DNA of 64,000 nt from JACRCT01 sp049841135 (GCA_049841135.1 JASGHK010000004.1:868001-932000), one strand, 5' to 3'; shown: positions 47,172 through 56,897, numbered from the stretch's first letter. Made by a program: numbers and translations. Notes: a model not told the origin generated them from the letters alone.

Positions 47172-48218
47172 TCAGGCGCGGCGTCGCAGCGTCAGGAACA
47201 GCGCGAGCACCGCTCCCACCACCACCACGAGATTCAGCGAACGCGAGTCCGTGGCGCCGCAGCCGCCGATGCAGTCGACGTACACCTCTTTGGTAGTGCG
47301 GAAGTCAGAGGTGGGCGCGTCCTCGAAGACGATGTCTTCGGTGCTGCCTCCGGAAGGGAAGCTGACGTCGATGGCCGTCAAGCGCTCGTTCTCCCGCGCC
47401 AGCGACGCGAGGGTCGGCTGGGCGCTCAGCTCACTCGGGCGCAGCGCCCCTGCGAAGTAGAGCGTCTCGGTGAAGCTGCTCGTGGCAATCCTCTTCTGGC
47501 CAGGGCCGACCAGGAAGACTCGCCAGATGGGCCCGTAGCCGCTGCCGGCGACGGTATTGATCGCGGCGATGCGCGCCGGGACGATCGCGCTCTCGGACGC
47601 GAAGGAGAGCTGGATGGGCCCGAGGTCGCCGCACAGCTTCTTTCCCTGCGGCGGGTCGGTGGTGCTCGCGGTCACCTTGAAGCCGACGAAGTACCACTTC
47701 CTCTGCACGTAGGAGTCGTAGGCCTCCGAGGCGGCGTGGGGGAAGCCGTTGGCGTCGAGCCAGTCGGTGAAGGCGGCCACCGTGCTCGCCTGCAGCAGGA
47801 CGTAGTCGAACTGCCCCACCCTGCCCTGCTTGATGACGTTGACGCCCGTCGAGCCCGGCACCTCATAGCCGGCCGCGCGGTCCGAATTCGTCCCGCCGCC
47901 GCCGCCACAGCCGATGGGCTGGCAGACCTCCACTTTCTTCGGCTCGGTGAAGCGGTCGAGCTCGTCGAACAGCGCGTTCGACCCCAAGGATGGGCTCTCG
48001 GTGAGCGTCGCAGGAATGGGCAGGATCACGCCGAACTCTTTGCCGCTGCCGCAGAAGTTGGGGCGGAACAGGTAGGTCTCGATCCCGTCGCGATGCACGA
48101 CGACGATCTTCTGGTTGGGCGCGACTTCCACGGACTGGCCATAGAAGCCGCCGCAAGCCAGAGCGGCCTGCGGGACCAGCAGCGCGACCGCAAAGGCGAT
48201 GACGAGCGAGCGGATCAC
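47172..48218 (-). CDS. DUF2330 protein with MYXO-CTERM-like tail
   Basis: 348 residues from GTG 48218, with AGGAGG six bases upstream. A signal peptide (VIAFAVALLVPQAALACGG) leads into DUF2330 blocks (NQKIVVVHRDGIETYLFRPNFCG, FGVILPIPATLTESPS, VNVIKQGRVGQFDYVLLQA, YVQRKWYFVGFKV). The C-terminus is Cys-rich then hydrophobic then Arg-Arg-Arg (CIGGCGATDSRSLN..LFLTLRRRA), the pattern of myxobacterial surface-sorting tails. Function unknown. The start overlaps the preceding FGE-like gene (GTGA). Confidence 0.8.
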   Translation of the reverse strand: MIRSLVIAFAVALLVPQAALACGGFYGQSVEVAPNQKIVVVHRDGIETYLFRPNFCGSGKEFGVILPIPATLTESPSLGSNALFDELDRFTEPKKVEVCQPIGCGGGGGTNSDRAAGYEVPGSTGVNVIKQGRVGQFDYVLLQASTVAAFTDWLDANGFPHAASEAYDSYVQRKWYFVGFKVTASTTDPPQGKKLCGDLGPIQLSFASESAIVPARIAAINTVAGSGYGPIWRVFLVGPGQKRIATSSFTETLYFAGALRPSELSAQPTLASLARENERLTAIDVSFPSGGSTEDIVFEDAPTSDFRTTKEVYVDCIGGCGATDSRSLNLVVVVGAVLALFLTLRRRA

Positions 48219-49192
48219 TGCGCACCTCCTGCCGGGTACGCGCAGCGGAAGCCGACGTTGTCCGCCCAGGCATCGGGCAGCTCGGCCTTGCGGCAGGAGA
48301 CGCGCAGGTTGGCGGCGCCGCTGTCCCAGCAGCCGCCGCGCATCACCTTCAGGTTCCCCGAGGCCGGCCCCTGAGGATCGTGCCCCGGGCTCTGGGCGTA
48401 GTACTTCGCGTCGTACCAGTCGCCCACCCACTCCCAGACGTTTCCCGCCAGGTCCAGGGCGCCGAAGGGGCTCGCCCCCGCGGGCCGCCGCCCCACGCGG
48501 TCGGTGTCGTTGACGCAGGCCTTGGCCCCGCCCAGGTTGGCGCGCAGGCAGTCGGGCTCCTCGTTCCCCCACGGGAACTCGCGCGCCTCCGGCGCCGGCC
48601 CGCGTGCGGTCTTCTCCCACTCGGCCTCGGTGGGCAGCCGGCCGCCGGCGAAACGGCAAAACTGCTCGGCCTGGCGCCAGCTCACGAAGATCACTGGGTA
48701 GTCGTCGAACTCCGGCGCGTCGAAGTAGCGCGCCCGTCGGTGAGAGGTGGTGAGCGCCGGCGGCGTGCAGACGCCCGCCTTCACGCAAGCCCGGTAGCGC
48801 GCGTTGGTCACCTCATGGCGATCAACCTTGACCGCCGAGAGGTCGACCGTGTGCACCGGCTTCTCGTCCGGCGCGCCACGATCGCTGCCCATCACGAACG
48901 GGCCCTTCGCGACCACCACCGGAGTCCGGTCCAGGGCCGGGGCGGGACAGGCCGGCGAATCGTCCGCGAGCCCATTGCAGTCGTCGTCGCGCCCGTTGCA
49001 GATCTCCTTCGCCCCGGGATGGATCGCCGGATCGAGATCGTTGCAGTCGTCGCCCTTGGCGCAACCGAGCCCGAAACCATCGCTGTCCTGGTCCTGGCAG
49101 GCGCCACCGGCCGCCGACGCGCGCGGTGACGCCAGCGCCAGCAGGACTGCGAGGGCCAGCCCCATCCCGACCACCGTCTTGAGTGTCCTCAT
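48215..49192 (-). CDS. Exported FGE-sulfatase-like domain protein with MopE-type motif
   Basis: 325 residues. A signal peptide (LLALASPRASA) is followed by a Cys/Asp-rich module (DQDSDGFGLGCAKGDDCNDLDP..EICNGRDDDCNGLADD) of the MopE putative metal-binding type. The rest is the formylglycine-generating-enzyme fold (GPFVMGSD, VDRHEVTNARYRACV, RLPTEAEWEKTARG, GNVWEWVGDWYD, VMRGGCWDSG..VGFRC). The cysteine pair of true FGE (in the GGSYLCHDSYCNR-type segment) is not at its usual place, so sulfatase activation is unlikely. It may be a structural or carbohydrate-binding relative. Second gene of a three-gene run ending in DUF2330. Confidence 0.75.
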   Translation of the reverse strand: MRTLKTVVGMGLALAVLLALASPRASAAGGACQDQDSDGFGLGCAKGDDCNDLDPAIHPGAKEICNGRDDDCNGLADDSPACPAPALDRTPVVVAKGPFVMGSDRGAPDEKPVHTVDLSAVKVDRHEVTNARYRACVKAGVCTPPALTTSHRRARYFDAPEFDDYPVIFVSWRQAEQFCRFAGGRLPTEAEWEKTARGPAPEAREFPWGNEEPDCLRANLGGAKACVNDTDRVGRRPAGASPFGALDLAGNVWEWVGDWYDAKYYAQSPGHDPQGPASGNLKVMRGGCWDSGAANLRVSCRKAELPDAWADNVGFRCAYPAGGAQ

Positions 49193-49230
49193 CTGCGTCC
49201 CCTTCCGCTCGTCTTCGAGCCAGTCGCGAA

Positions 49231-49914
49231 CTAGAAGCGCATGCCCACGGCCGCTCCGGCCCCGTCCTTCAACATCATCGGTGCCGCAGTGACCTCCGTG
49301 GCGCCCAGGTTGAGCGTCAGCACCTCGGCGAGCGGCGGAAGCAGCGCGCCGGCGAAGAACAGGAGCACCGCGCCGCCGGTGTGGTTGACCGGCACCCGGC
49401 CGAAGTTGCCGGTCGCGAGGATCGCCGCGCCCCAGTTGACCGCGGCGCTCGTCAGCATCCCGGCGATGAGGGTGTACCCCAGCGGATGGTCCTTCCCGGG
49501 GCAGCGCTTGGAGATCTTGTGGGCGAGGAGGCTCGAGGGGATGGCCGTGACCACGGGGGTGATGACGGTCATCCAACCGACCATCTCGTTGAAGGAGTTG
49601 CGCGTCATGTTCTGCTGGCTGGTGAGCGCGATGAAGCCGCAGACGTAGGTCACGAACAAGGTCGCCGCGACCTGCATGCCGACCGCGGCAAAGTACTCGC
49701 CGATTTGCAGGCTGAGGTCCGAGTGCCCCAGCTCGAGGTGTACCGACGGTCGCGACGGCCGCGCGCGAGGAGCGCTCTCGACCAGCTTCAGGGCTGAGGG
49801 CGCCGCCGGCTCTTCGAGGACCTGCGCAGCCGAAGCGTCGTCGTCCGACTGGGCCAACGCCGGAGCCGCAGGCAGGATCGCGGCTGCAAGGAGGACGGGA
49901 AGGTGGAGTCGCAT
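49231..49914 (-). CDS. Envelope membrane protein of unknown function
   Basis: 227 residues from ATG 49914. Signal sequence (PVLLAAAILPAAPALAQ), a charged stretch (DDDASAAQVLEEPAAPSAL), then four hydrophobic spans (MQVAATLFVTYVCGFIAL, MTVITPVVTAIPSSLLA, TLIAGMLTSAAVNWGAAIL, AVLLFFAGALLPPLAEVL). Ends in GMRF. It lies 38 bases upstream of the FGE-like gene in the same direction, so the three are likely co-transcribed. Family not recognised. Confidence 0.65.
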   Translation of the reverse strand: MRLHLPVLLAAAILPAAPALAQSDDDASAAQVLEEPAAPSALKLVESAPRARPSRPSVHLELGHSDLSLQIGEYFAAVGMQVAATLFVTYVCGFIALTSQQNMTRNSFNEMVGWMTVITPVVTAIPSSLLAHKISKRCPGKDHPLGYTLIAGMLTSAAVNWGAAILATGNFGRVPVNHTGGAVLLFFAGALLPPLAEVLTLNLGATEVTAAPMMLKDGAGAAVGMRF

Positions 49915-50119
49915 TGGGCCGGGGCCTTGCTGAGACGAGTGAGCGCCGCGCTTCGCGGTCGGTCCTTCTTCTGAGGCTTCCCCTCTCGCCCCCGGCCGGG
50001 GATTCGGAGGGGGTGAGTGTACACGGACGGAGGCCCATCCCGTCCATCCCGTCCCTCGCGTCATGGCCATGGACAGCCGTTGACCAGGCCCATTTCCGCG
50101 TGGAAGCTTCCGCGCACCT
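49915..50119 (+). other. Divergent promoter region of the envelope operon and AOR
   Basis: 205 bases between the starts at 49914 (-) and 50120 (+). No ORF and no clear boxes. The AOR start has no obvious ribosome-binding site, so an alternative start cannot be excluded. Confidence 0.35.
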
Positions 50120-52507
50120 ATGACCCTCCCCAACGCCTACGCCGGGAAGATCCTCCGGGTGGACCTCTCCTCCGGCCGCACCGAGACCTTCGACACCGAG
50201 TCGCACGCCAAGCGCTTCCTGGGAGGCCGCGGAGTCGCCACCTCCATCCACTGGTCCGAGGTGCCGCCCGAGGCGCGCTTCGACGACGAGCAGAACCGGC
50301 TGGTGGTCTCCTTCGGCCCCCTGTGCGGCATGGCCAACGGGCTGGGCGGCTCGCGCTGGGGCATCTACTCCAAGTCCCCCTTCCCTGCCTCCGGCCCCAC
50401 CGGCCGCGACCACTTCTGCTACGGCAACCTCGGCGGCTCCTTCGGCGCCGAGCTGCGCTTCGCCGGCTACGACGGCCTGGTCGTCCAGGGCCGCTCCGAC
50501 CAACCGGTCTGGCTCTCCATCGAAGACGGCAAGGTCGAGCTCCACTCCGCCGACGGCGTCTGGGGCCAGGGCACGGTCGAGGCCATGGCCGAGCTCAAGA
50601 AGCGCGCCGCTCCCGGCTCCAAGGCCATGGCCATCGGCCCGGCGGGCGAGCACTGCGTCCCGCTCGCCACCGTCTTCGCCGACGGCGACGCCTCCTGCTC
50701 CGGCGGCATGGGCGCGGTCATGGGCGCCAAGAAGCTCAAGGCGGTCGTCGTCCGCGGCACCACCACCCGCAAGGTCCCGGTGGCGGACCCCGCCAAGCTC
50801 AAGGAGATCGACGCGCACATCCGCGGCCTGGGCCGCGGCAACGTCAAGGTCTGGGGCATGGACTTCATGGCCCACGGTCCGCGGACGCAGAAGATGCCCT
50901 GCTACGCGTGCATGGGGCACTGCCTGCGCGTGCGCTACACGCCGGCGAACGGCGACGCCGGCAAGTTCATGTGCCAGTCGCGGTTCTTCTACATGCACCA
51001 CGCCTGGGGCCACTACGGCGAGGAGAACGACGTCGCCTTCTACGCCAACCGGCTGTGCGACCGGTTCGGCATTGACACCTGGGAGGTGCAGGGCCTCATC
51101 GAGTGGCTGCTGCTCTGCCACGCTGCGGGCGTTCTGACCGAGAGACAGACCGGCCTCGATCTCTCGAAGGTCGGCAGCCTGGAGTTCATCGAGTCGCTGA
51201 TCAAGATGACCTCCCTGCGCCAGGGCTTCGGCGAGCTGCTCGCGTTGGGGGCCCACGGCGCGGCCAAGAAGACCGGCGGGCGGGCCGAGGAGCTCTTCAC
51301 CCGCACCGATCCCTACGACCCGCGCTACTGCACGGTGAACACCCTCCTCGTGCCCTTCGAGACCCGCGAGCCCATCCAGCAACTGCACGAGGCGGGGCTC
51401 GTGCTCTCGCAGTGGTCGAGCTGGGCCAAGGGCGTTGCGGAGGCGCACATCTCCAGCGACGTCGTGAAGGGCATCGCCGAGCGGTTCTGGGGCAGCGCCG
51501 AGGCGGCGGACATGACCACGCTCGACGGCAAGGCCGAGGCGGCGCGGCGCATCCAGCATCGCCAGCTGGCCAAGGAGAGCATGGGCGTGTGCGACTGGAT
51601 GTTCCCGCTCATCGACGTCCCCAAGGGCCCGGACCACGTCGGCGACCCATCGTTCGAGAGCCGCATCCTGTCCGCGGTGCTGGGCGAGACCTGGACCGAG
51701 CCGGACCTCTACAAGTTGGGCGAGCGGGTCTTCAACCTGCAGCGCGCGGCGCTGTTGCGCGAGGGCTTCAAGGCGCGCGAGCACGACCGGCTGCCCGACG
51801 AGTGGCACCAGAAGCCGGCGCAGACCCACGTGGCGGATCCCGACATGCTGGCACCGGGCCCGGGCGGAAGATCGTCTCGCAGCTGGGCCGGCTGGCTCAC
51901 CCCAAGGACTTCGAGCGGATCCTCGACGACTACTACGCGCGCCGCGGCTGGGACGTACCGACCGGGCTGCAGAGCGTGGAGCTCCTCAAGTCGCTCGATC
52001 TCGCCGACGTCGCCGGCGACCTGCGCCAGCGCGGCCTGGTGGTCGAGAAGGCGCGCGGCATCGGCCCTTTCAAGCGGGTGGAGCACGCCCTCGGCCGTCT
52101 CGGCGAGCGCAGGCGCTGCGCGACCAAGGCGGCGGGTGCCCAGGCGCGGAAGGGCGCGAGCGTGCGCGGCGACGAGCTCCCGGGCCATCCTCGAGACCGA
52201 GCAGCAGAAGTTCGGGCTCGAGTCCATCCGCCACAACTTCGCCGGCTGGAACAAGCAGATGCAGTACACCTTCCCGGACATCGGCGAGCACTGGCTGCTG
52301 ACCTTCGTCGACGGCCAGGCCCAGAAGCCGGTGAAGCTCGAGGCGCCGTTGCCCAAGCCCGACATCGGCTACGAGATGGACACCTGGGTCCTCAAGTCCA
52401 TGTCCGCCGGGGAGCTCAGCGGCGAGAAGGCGTACCTGACGCGGCTGCTGCGCATCAAGGCGAGCTTCGGCGACATGCTCAAGCTGCAGTCGCTCAACAA
52501 GAAGTAG
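50120..52507 (+). CDS. Aldehyde ferredoxin oxidoreductase with C-terminal SCP2-like domain, frame broken twice
   Basis: AOR family: oxidises aldehydes to acids (or reduces acids) with ferredoxin, using a tungsten or molybdenum bis-pterin and a 4Fe-4S cluster. Seen: GGRGVATSIHW, GLGGSRWGIYSKSPF, YGNLGGSFGAELRFAGYDG, SGGMGAVMGAKKLKA, cluster cysteines C261-C264-C268 (PCYACMGHC) and a later Cys near 491 (GVCDWMF). One base is missing near 51866 (APGPGG, then KIVSQLGRLAHPKDFERILDDYY) and one is extra near 52179 (GDEL, then RAILETEQQKFG). The last 110 residues (FAGWNKQMQYTFPDIGEHW, GYEMDTWVLKSMSAGELSGEKAYLTRLLRIKASFGDMLKLQSL) look like an SCP2 sterol-carrier domain, an unusual fusion. Confidence 0.82.
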   Translation: MTLPNAYAGKILRVDLSSGRTETFDTESHAKRFLGGRGVATSIHWSEVPPEARFDDEQNRLVVSFGPLCGMANGLGGSRWGIYSKSPFPASGPTGRDHFCYGNLGGSFGAELRFAGYDGLVVQGRSDQPVWLSIEDGKVELHSADGVWGQGTVEAMAELKKRAAPGSKAMAIGPAGEHCVPLATVFADGDASCSGGMGAVMGAKKLKAVVVRGTTTRKVPVADPAKLKEIDAHIRGLGRGNVKVWGMDFMAHGPRTQKMPCYACMGHCLRVRYTPANGDAGKFMCQSRFFYMHHAWGHYGEENDVAFYANRLCDRFGIDTWEVQGLIEWLLLCHAAGVLTERQTGLDLSKVGSLEFIESLIKMTSLRQGFGELLALGAHGAAKKTGGRAEELFTRTDPYDPRYCTVNTLLVPFETREPIQQLHEAGLVLSQWSSWAKGVAEAHISSDVVKGIAERFWGSAEAADMTTLDGKAEAARRIQHRQLAKESMGVCDWMFPLIDVPKGPDHVGDPSFESRILSAVLGETWTEPDLYKLGERVFNLQRAALLREGFKAREHDRLPDEWHQKPAQTHVADPDMLAPGPGGRSSRSWAGWLTPRTSSGSSTTTTRAAAGTYRPGCRAWSSSSRSISPTSPATCASAAWWSRRRAASALSSGWSTPSAVSASAGAARPRRRVPRRGRARACAATSSRAILETEQQKFGLESIRHNFAGWNKQMQYTFPDIGEHWLLTFVDGQAQKPVKLEAPLPKPDIGYEMDTWVLKSMSAGELSGEKAYLTRLLRIKASFGDMLKLQSLNKK

Positions 52508-52518
52508 GCGCGCGGCGA

Positions 52519-53466
52519 TCAGACTCCGGAGCCCGACACCTCGATCGTGACCAGCGGCCGCCCGGGGTCGGTCGAGCGGATCTTGATGTTGGCCTTCCGT
52601 GCCGCGGGGCCGACCGGCGCGAACCGGTAGAGCAGCTCGAGGCTCGCGCCGGCAGGCAGGCCGGTAGAGAGGTAGCCCTCGGGCGGCCAGGTGAGGGTGA
52701 GCCTCTCGGCGCTGCCTTCGAGCATCTCCACCTCCACCCTCTTCTCCTTCCAGCACTGGCCCCTCAGGCAGAAGCCGTCCGGGCATTGCTCGTTCGCGGC
52801 GCAGCAGGTCGTCAGGTCGGGAGCCGCGAACCTCAACCCGTCCTCGGTCGTCCCGGTGATCTGCGTGCCCAGGTTGGAGAGCGTGATCGTGCCGGTGGCA
52901 ACGCCATTGACGGCGCCCAGGCCGATGGGGCCCGTGGGCTCCACGTCGAGGACCGGGCCGCCACCGCTGCCCCTCAGCCAGCAGGTGCCCGTCGCCCGCG
53001 CGACGTCGGTGGTCTCGAAGGTGAGCCTCCCCTCGTAGCCTCCCAGGAGCGTCGGCAGGAACGCGAGCGGCACGCGAACGGTCTCCCCCGCCCTCACGGT
53101 GATCTCCGCCACTGGCGGACCCTCGAGAGAGAACGCGTCGCCTCTCATCGATGGGTCCTGCGTGAGGGCGAGGGCAGAGACGTCGATATCGGTGCCAGTC
53201 AGATTCGTAAGTGCGATGGCCGCCGTGGCTCGCGCGCCCGTCTGGACGAACCCGAAGTCCAAGACGCACTCGCGCCTCTCCTGGCCGCTCGTCGAGTCTT
53301 GGATGACCTGACTGGGCTCGATCACCAGCCGGCCGTCGGCGTCGGGCCCCGCCGTCTCCGCGTCCATCGTGGAGGCATCGGCGCCCGCCTCGGGCGGTGG
53401 AGTCCCGCAGCCCACCGCCGCCACCGAGAACGCCAGCGCGCTGACTGTAAGCAGTCGTGCCGTCAT
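52519..53466 (-). CDS. Lipoprotein with ASH-like (choice-of-anchor D) beta domains
   Basis: 315 residues. Lipobox SVAAVGCG. A short Asp/Ala-rich linker (ADASTMDAETAGPDADG) is followed by two Ig-like modules of the ASH/choice-of-anchor D type: VLDFGFVQTGARATAAIALTNLTGTDIDV..PVAEITVRAGETVRVPLAFLPTLLGGYEGRLTFETTD, then PIGLGAVNGVATGTITLSNLGT. A Cys-rich knot (CCAANEQCPDGFCLRGQCW) sits between them. It is exported, probably structural. The stop converges on the AOR stop 12 bases away. Confidence 0.7.
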   Translation of the reverse strand: MTARLLTVSALAFSVAAVGCGTPPPEAGADASTMDAETAGPDADGRLVIEPSQVIQDSTSGQERRECVLDFGFVQTGARATAAIALTNLTGTDIDVSALALTQDPSMRGDAFSLEGPPVAEITVRAGETVRVPLAFLPTLLGGYEGRLTFETTDVARATGTCWLRGSGGGPVLDVEPTGPIGLGAVNGVATGTITLSNLGTQITGTTEDGLRFAAPDLTTCCAANEQCPDGFCLRGQCWKEKRVEVEMLEGSAERLTLTWPPEGYLSTGLPAGASLELLYRFAPVGPAARKANIKIRSTDPGRPLVTIEVSGSGV

Positions 53467-53566
53467 GGTTCACCCCTCCCAGGGCTCGGTCATGTCACAA
53501 AGTAGCTGCCTATCTTTAGCAACCCCTCCGCCGCTTCGAGCGGCGCCAGGATAGCGGAAGGCCGAC

Positions 53567-54386
53567 TCACCCATCGGCGTGCGTCGCGACCGACCTGGTC
53601 GGTGGACCCGAAGCGCGCAGCGACTCGTAGACGAGGATGCTGCCGGCGACGGCAAGGTTGAGCGAGTCGCCGCCCACCATGGGAATGCGCACCTGCACGT
53701 CGCAGAGCGCCCGCTGCTCGTCGCTCAAGCCCTTCCGCTCGCTGCCGAGCACCAGCACCAGCGGCCGGCGGTACGCAAAGCGGCGGTAGTCGATGCTGCC
53801 GTGTGGCGAGGCGCCGACGAACGTGGCGCCGCAGCGGCGCTTCCACCAGCCGAGCTCGGCGGCGCTGGCGCGGACCAACTCGAGCGCGAAGAGGGCGCCC
53901 ATGCTGGCGCGCACTGCCGCCGGGTGGAACGGGTCGGCGCCGACGTTGCTCGGCACGACGAGGCCGCGGAACCCGGCCGCGGCCGCGGTGCGCATGAGCG
54001 TGCCCAGGTTCCCGGGGGAGCGCACCTGGCCGACCGCCAGCCAGCCGTCGCCCCTGCGCGGCCCATCGTCGGGCAAGCGCCGCCATGGCGTGGCCACGAC
54101 CGCGCCGATCCCCTGCGGCTCGTCCACGCGCGAGAGCCGCGCGAACTCCTCCGGCGTCACCGTCAGCGACGGCACGCCCTGCTGCCTCAGTCGCCGCGCC
54201 AGCATCTGCCCGATGGGACTCTTGAGCAGCCGCGGCGCGACCACCACGCTCCGGATCGGGACCGCCGCGTCGACGGCCGCGACCACGAACCGGGCGCCCT
54301 CGACGTAGCAGCTCTCCGGTCTGGATCCTCGCGCGTGCGTCCTCGAGCGCGAGGATCCGCTCCACCGGCCAGGCGGCGCCGCTCAT
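53567..54386 (-). CDS. SpoU-family RNA 2'-O-methyltransferase, frame broken at N-terminus
   Basis: SPOUT-fold enzyme that methylates ribose in rRNA or tRNA using SAM. The three SpoU motifs are intact: VRSPGNLGTLMRTAAAAG, VLVLGSERKGLSDEQ and VRIPMVGGDSLNLAVAGSILVYE (trefoil-knot SAM site). The N-terminus (MSGAAWPVERILALEDARARIQTGEL) is in a different frame from YVEGARFVVAAVDAAVPIRS, one extra base near 54309, so I extend the gene to 54386. Target position not deducible; the N-terminal RNA-binding segment is of the TrmH/TsnR type. Confidence 0.85.
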
Positions 54387-54694
54387 CGAACGCGCGAGTT
54401 CCCCCGCGCCAGGGCTTGCGTTTCAGGCTGCTTCGTCTTGGTCATGGAAGGCGCGTCGTGGGCTCACCGGCAGGAGGCCGGGCTGCAGTTCCACCGCGCG
54501 GGCGCAGTCTCGGTTCTGTCGACCTCGGCGTCCATCGGTCGTCCGGCCGAGCCACTCGTGTGCCGTCGTCGAGATCCGATCATCAACGATCGAGCGCGGC
54601 ATCGAGCCTCGAATGAAGAGCACGCGCGTGGGGATGGACCTGCTGAAGGTATGTCTGCACCCACTGACATACCTTCAGCACTCGGCTGGAGCTG
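54387..54694 (-). other. Intergenic with hairpin element, no gene supported
   Basis: 308 bases between the copA stop and the SpoU start. A 66-codon minus-strand frame (MLFIRGSMPRSIVDDRISTT.., 54423-54623) has some protein-like character but no recognisable family and no ribosome-binding site. The notable feature is the perfect hairpin at 54641-54681. Confidence 0.35.
54641..54681 (-). repeat. Perfect hairpin element after copA
   Basis: 15-base perfect arms (TGCTGAAGGTATGTC and its complement) with a 10-base loop, beginning 13 bases after the copA stop. A homologous but degenerate copy is at 8331-8372 at the same distance from another stop. It may act as terminator or mRNA stabiliser. Confidence 0.7.
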
Positions 54695-56882
54695 CTAGAG
54701 CGCCATCTTCCGCAGCCGGAGCGCGTTGCCGATGACCGACACCGAGCTCAGGCTCATCGCCGCGCTGGCGATCATCGGGCTCAGGAGCCAGCCGAAGAGC
54801 GGGTAGAGAACGCCGGCCGCCAGCGGCACCCCGAGCGCGTTGTAGACGAACGCGAAGAACAGGTTCTGGCGGATGTTGCGCATCGTCGCGTGAGAGAGCG
54901 TGCGCGCCTTGGCGATCCCCCGCAGGTCGCCCTTCACCAGGGTGATGGAGGCGCTCTGGATGGCCACGTCGGTCCCGCTGCCCATGGCGATGCCGACGTG
55001 AGCCCGCGCCAGGGCCGGTGCGTCGTTCACCCCGTCACCGGCCATGGCCACGATCCTGCCTTGCGCCTGGAGGCGGGAGACGACCTCGCCCTTGCGCTCC
55101 GGCAAGACCTCCGCCTCGACCTCGTCGATGCCGAGCTTGCGCGCGACGGCTTCGGCGGTCGTGCGGTCGTCGCCGGTGAGCATGACGAGGCCGATGCCGT
55201 TGCCGCGCAGCAGACGCACGGCCTCCGGCGTCGAGGACTTGATGGGGTCCGCCACTCCGAGCATCCCGGCGGCGAGCCCGTCGACCGCCAGGAACACGAC
55301 CGTCTGCCCGTCCTGCCGGAGCTCGTCCGCCTTCGCCAACAGGCCCGCGACCTCGACGTGCCGCTCCTCCATCCAGCGTCGATTGCCCAGGGCGACTTGC
55401 ATGCCGTCGGCCGCTCCGTGCACGCCGCGGCCCGGCGCCGACCCGAAGCCTTCGAGCTCGCCCAGCCGCAGGCCTCGCTCCCCGGCACCAGCGACGATCG
55501 CCGTGGCCAGCGGGTGCTCGCTTCCCCGCTCCAGCGTCGCGGCGAGCCTCAGGACCTCGGCTTCCGGCAGCGCCCCGGCGCTCACCACCGACACCAGCCG
55601 CGGCGCGCCCTCGGTGAGCGTGCCCGTCTTGTCGACGACCAAGGTGTCCACCCGCTCGAGGACCTCCAGCGCCTCCGCGTTCTTGACGAGCACCCCGCTC
55701 TGCGCGCCGCGACCGGTCCCGACCATGATGGAGATTGGCGTCGCCAGCCCGAGCGCGCACGGGCAGGCGATGATCAGCACCGCCACAGCCGCCACCAGCG
55801 CGAACGCCAGCCGGGGCTGCGGCCCCAGCAGGGCCCAGACCCCGAACGTCACCGCCGCCACCGCGATGACCGCGGGGACGAACCAGGACGACACCTGGTC
55901 GGCCAGCCGCTGGATCGGCGCCCGGCTGCGCTGCGCCTCGCCCACCAACTGGACAATCCGCGCGAGCACGGTGTCCCGCCCCACCCGTTCGGCGCGCATC
56001 ACGAAGCCGCCACTCTGGTTGACGGTGCCGCCGGTGACCCTGCTGCCGGCGGCCTTCTCCACGGGGACGGACTCTCCGGTCACCATCGACTCGTCGACCG
56101 AGCTCGCGCCCTCCAGCAGCACGCCGTCGACGGGGACCTTCTCGCCAGGGCGCACGCGGAGCCGGTCCCCCACCGCGATGCGCTCGAGCGGCACATCCTC
56201 GTCGGCGCCGCCCTCCGTCACTCTCCGCGCGCTCGTCGGCGCGAGCCCGAGCAGGGCCTTGAGCGCGCTCGAGGTCTGGCTGCGCGCCTTGAGCCTCCAG
56301 CACCTGGCCGAGCAGGACCAGCGTGGTGATGACCGCGGCGGCCTCGAAGTACACGCCCACCGCCCCGCCGCGCCGGAAGGCGGCCGGGAAGAGTCCGGGG
56401 GCGGCGGTGGCCACCAGGCTGTAGGCGAACGCCACGCCGGTGCCCAGGGCGATGAGCGAGAACATGTTCAGGCTGCGGTTCGCGACCGACCGCCAGCCGC
56501 GCTCGAAGAGCGGAGCGCCAGCCCACAGGACCACGGGCGCCGCGAGCCCCAGCTGGAGCCAGTTGCCCGACGGGCCAGCCAGGAGCTCGGTCATGCCGAG
56601 CACGACCAACGGGACGGTGAAGAGCGCGCCGACCCAGAGCCGCCGCGACAGGTCGGCGAGCTCCGGGCTCGGCGCCTCCGCCGCGGCCGCGGCGCGGGGC
56701 TCGAGGGCCATCCCGCAGATGGGACAGCTCCCCGGGCCGGGCCGCACGATTTGCGGGTGCATCGGGCAGGTGTACGCGACCGGGGCCCCAGCTCCCTGCT
56801 CGTCTGGCAGACGCTCGGAACGCTGCGCCGGCGGCCTTCCAGGAGACCCCGCCTGCGTCTCGCTCTCGTGCGTGTGCTCCAT
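54695..56882 (-). CDS. copA: Copper-exporting P1B-type ATPase, frame broken
   Basis: Pumps Cu+ (or Ag+) out of the cytoplasm. Domain order: a heavy-metal-binding HMBD module (about 36-62: YTCPMHPQIVRPGPGSCPICGM), membrane spans, actuator loop (VTGESVPVEK, GGTVNQSG), the metal channel CPC (IIACPCALGLATP), phosphorylation site DKTGTLT, nucleotide site (SEHPLA), hinge (GDGVNDAPAL) and C-terminal spans. The frame breaks in 56294-56298: VLLGQVLE then LKARSQTSSALKALLGLAPTSARR in the next frame, one extra G/C. There is no classical CxxC HMA domain; the HMBD replaces it. GGAGG precedes the ATG. Confidence 0.9.
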
Positions 56883-56897
56883 CCGCGCCTCCGGCCA

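Noticed and set aside
48215..49192. Active sulfatase-modifying enzyme (true FGE)
   Set aside because: The usual Cys pair segment is replaced by GGCWDSG, and no sulfatase gene is nearby.
54423..54623. Small ORF or transposase fragment in the copA-SpoU gap
   Set aside because: No recognisable motif, no ribosome-binding site and no inverted terminal repeats.
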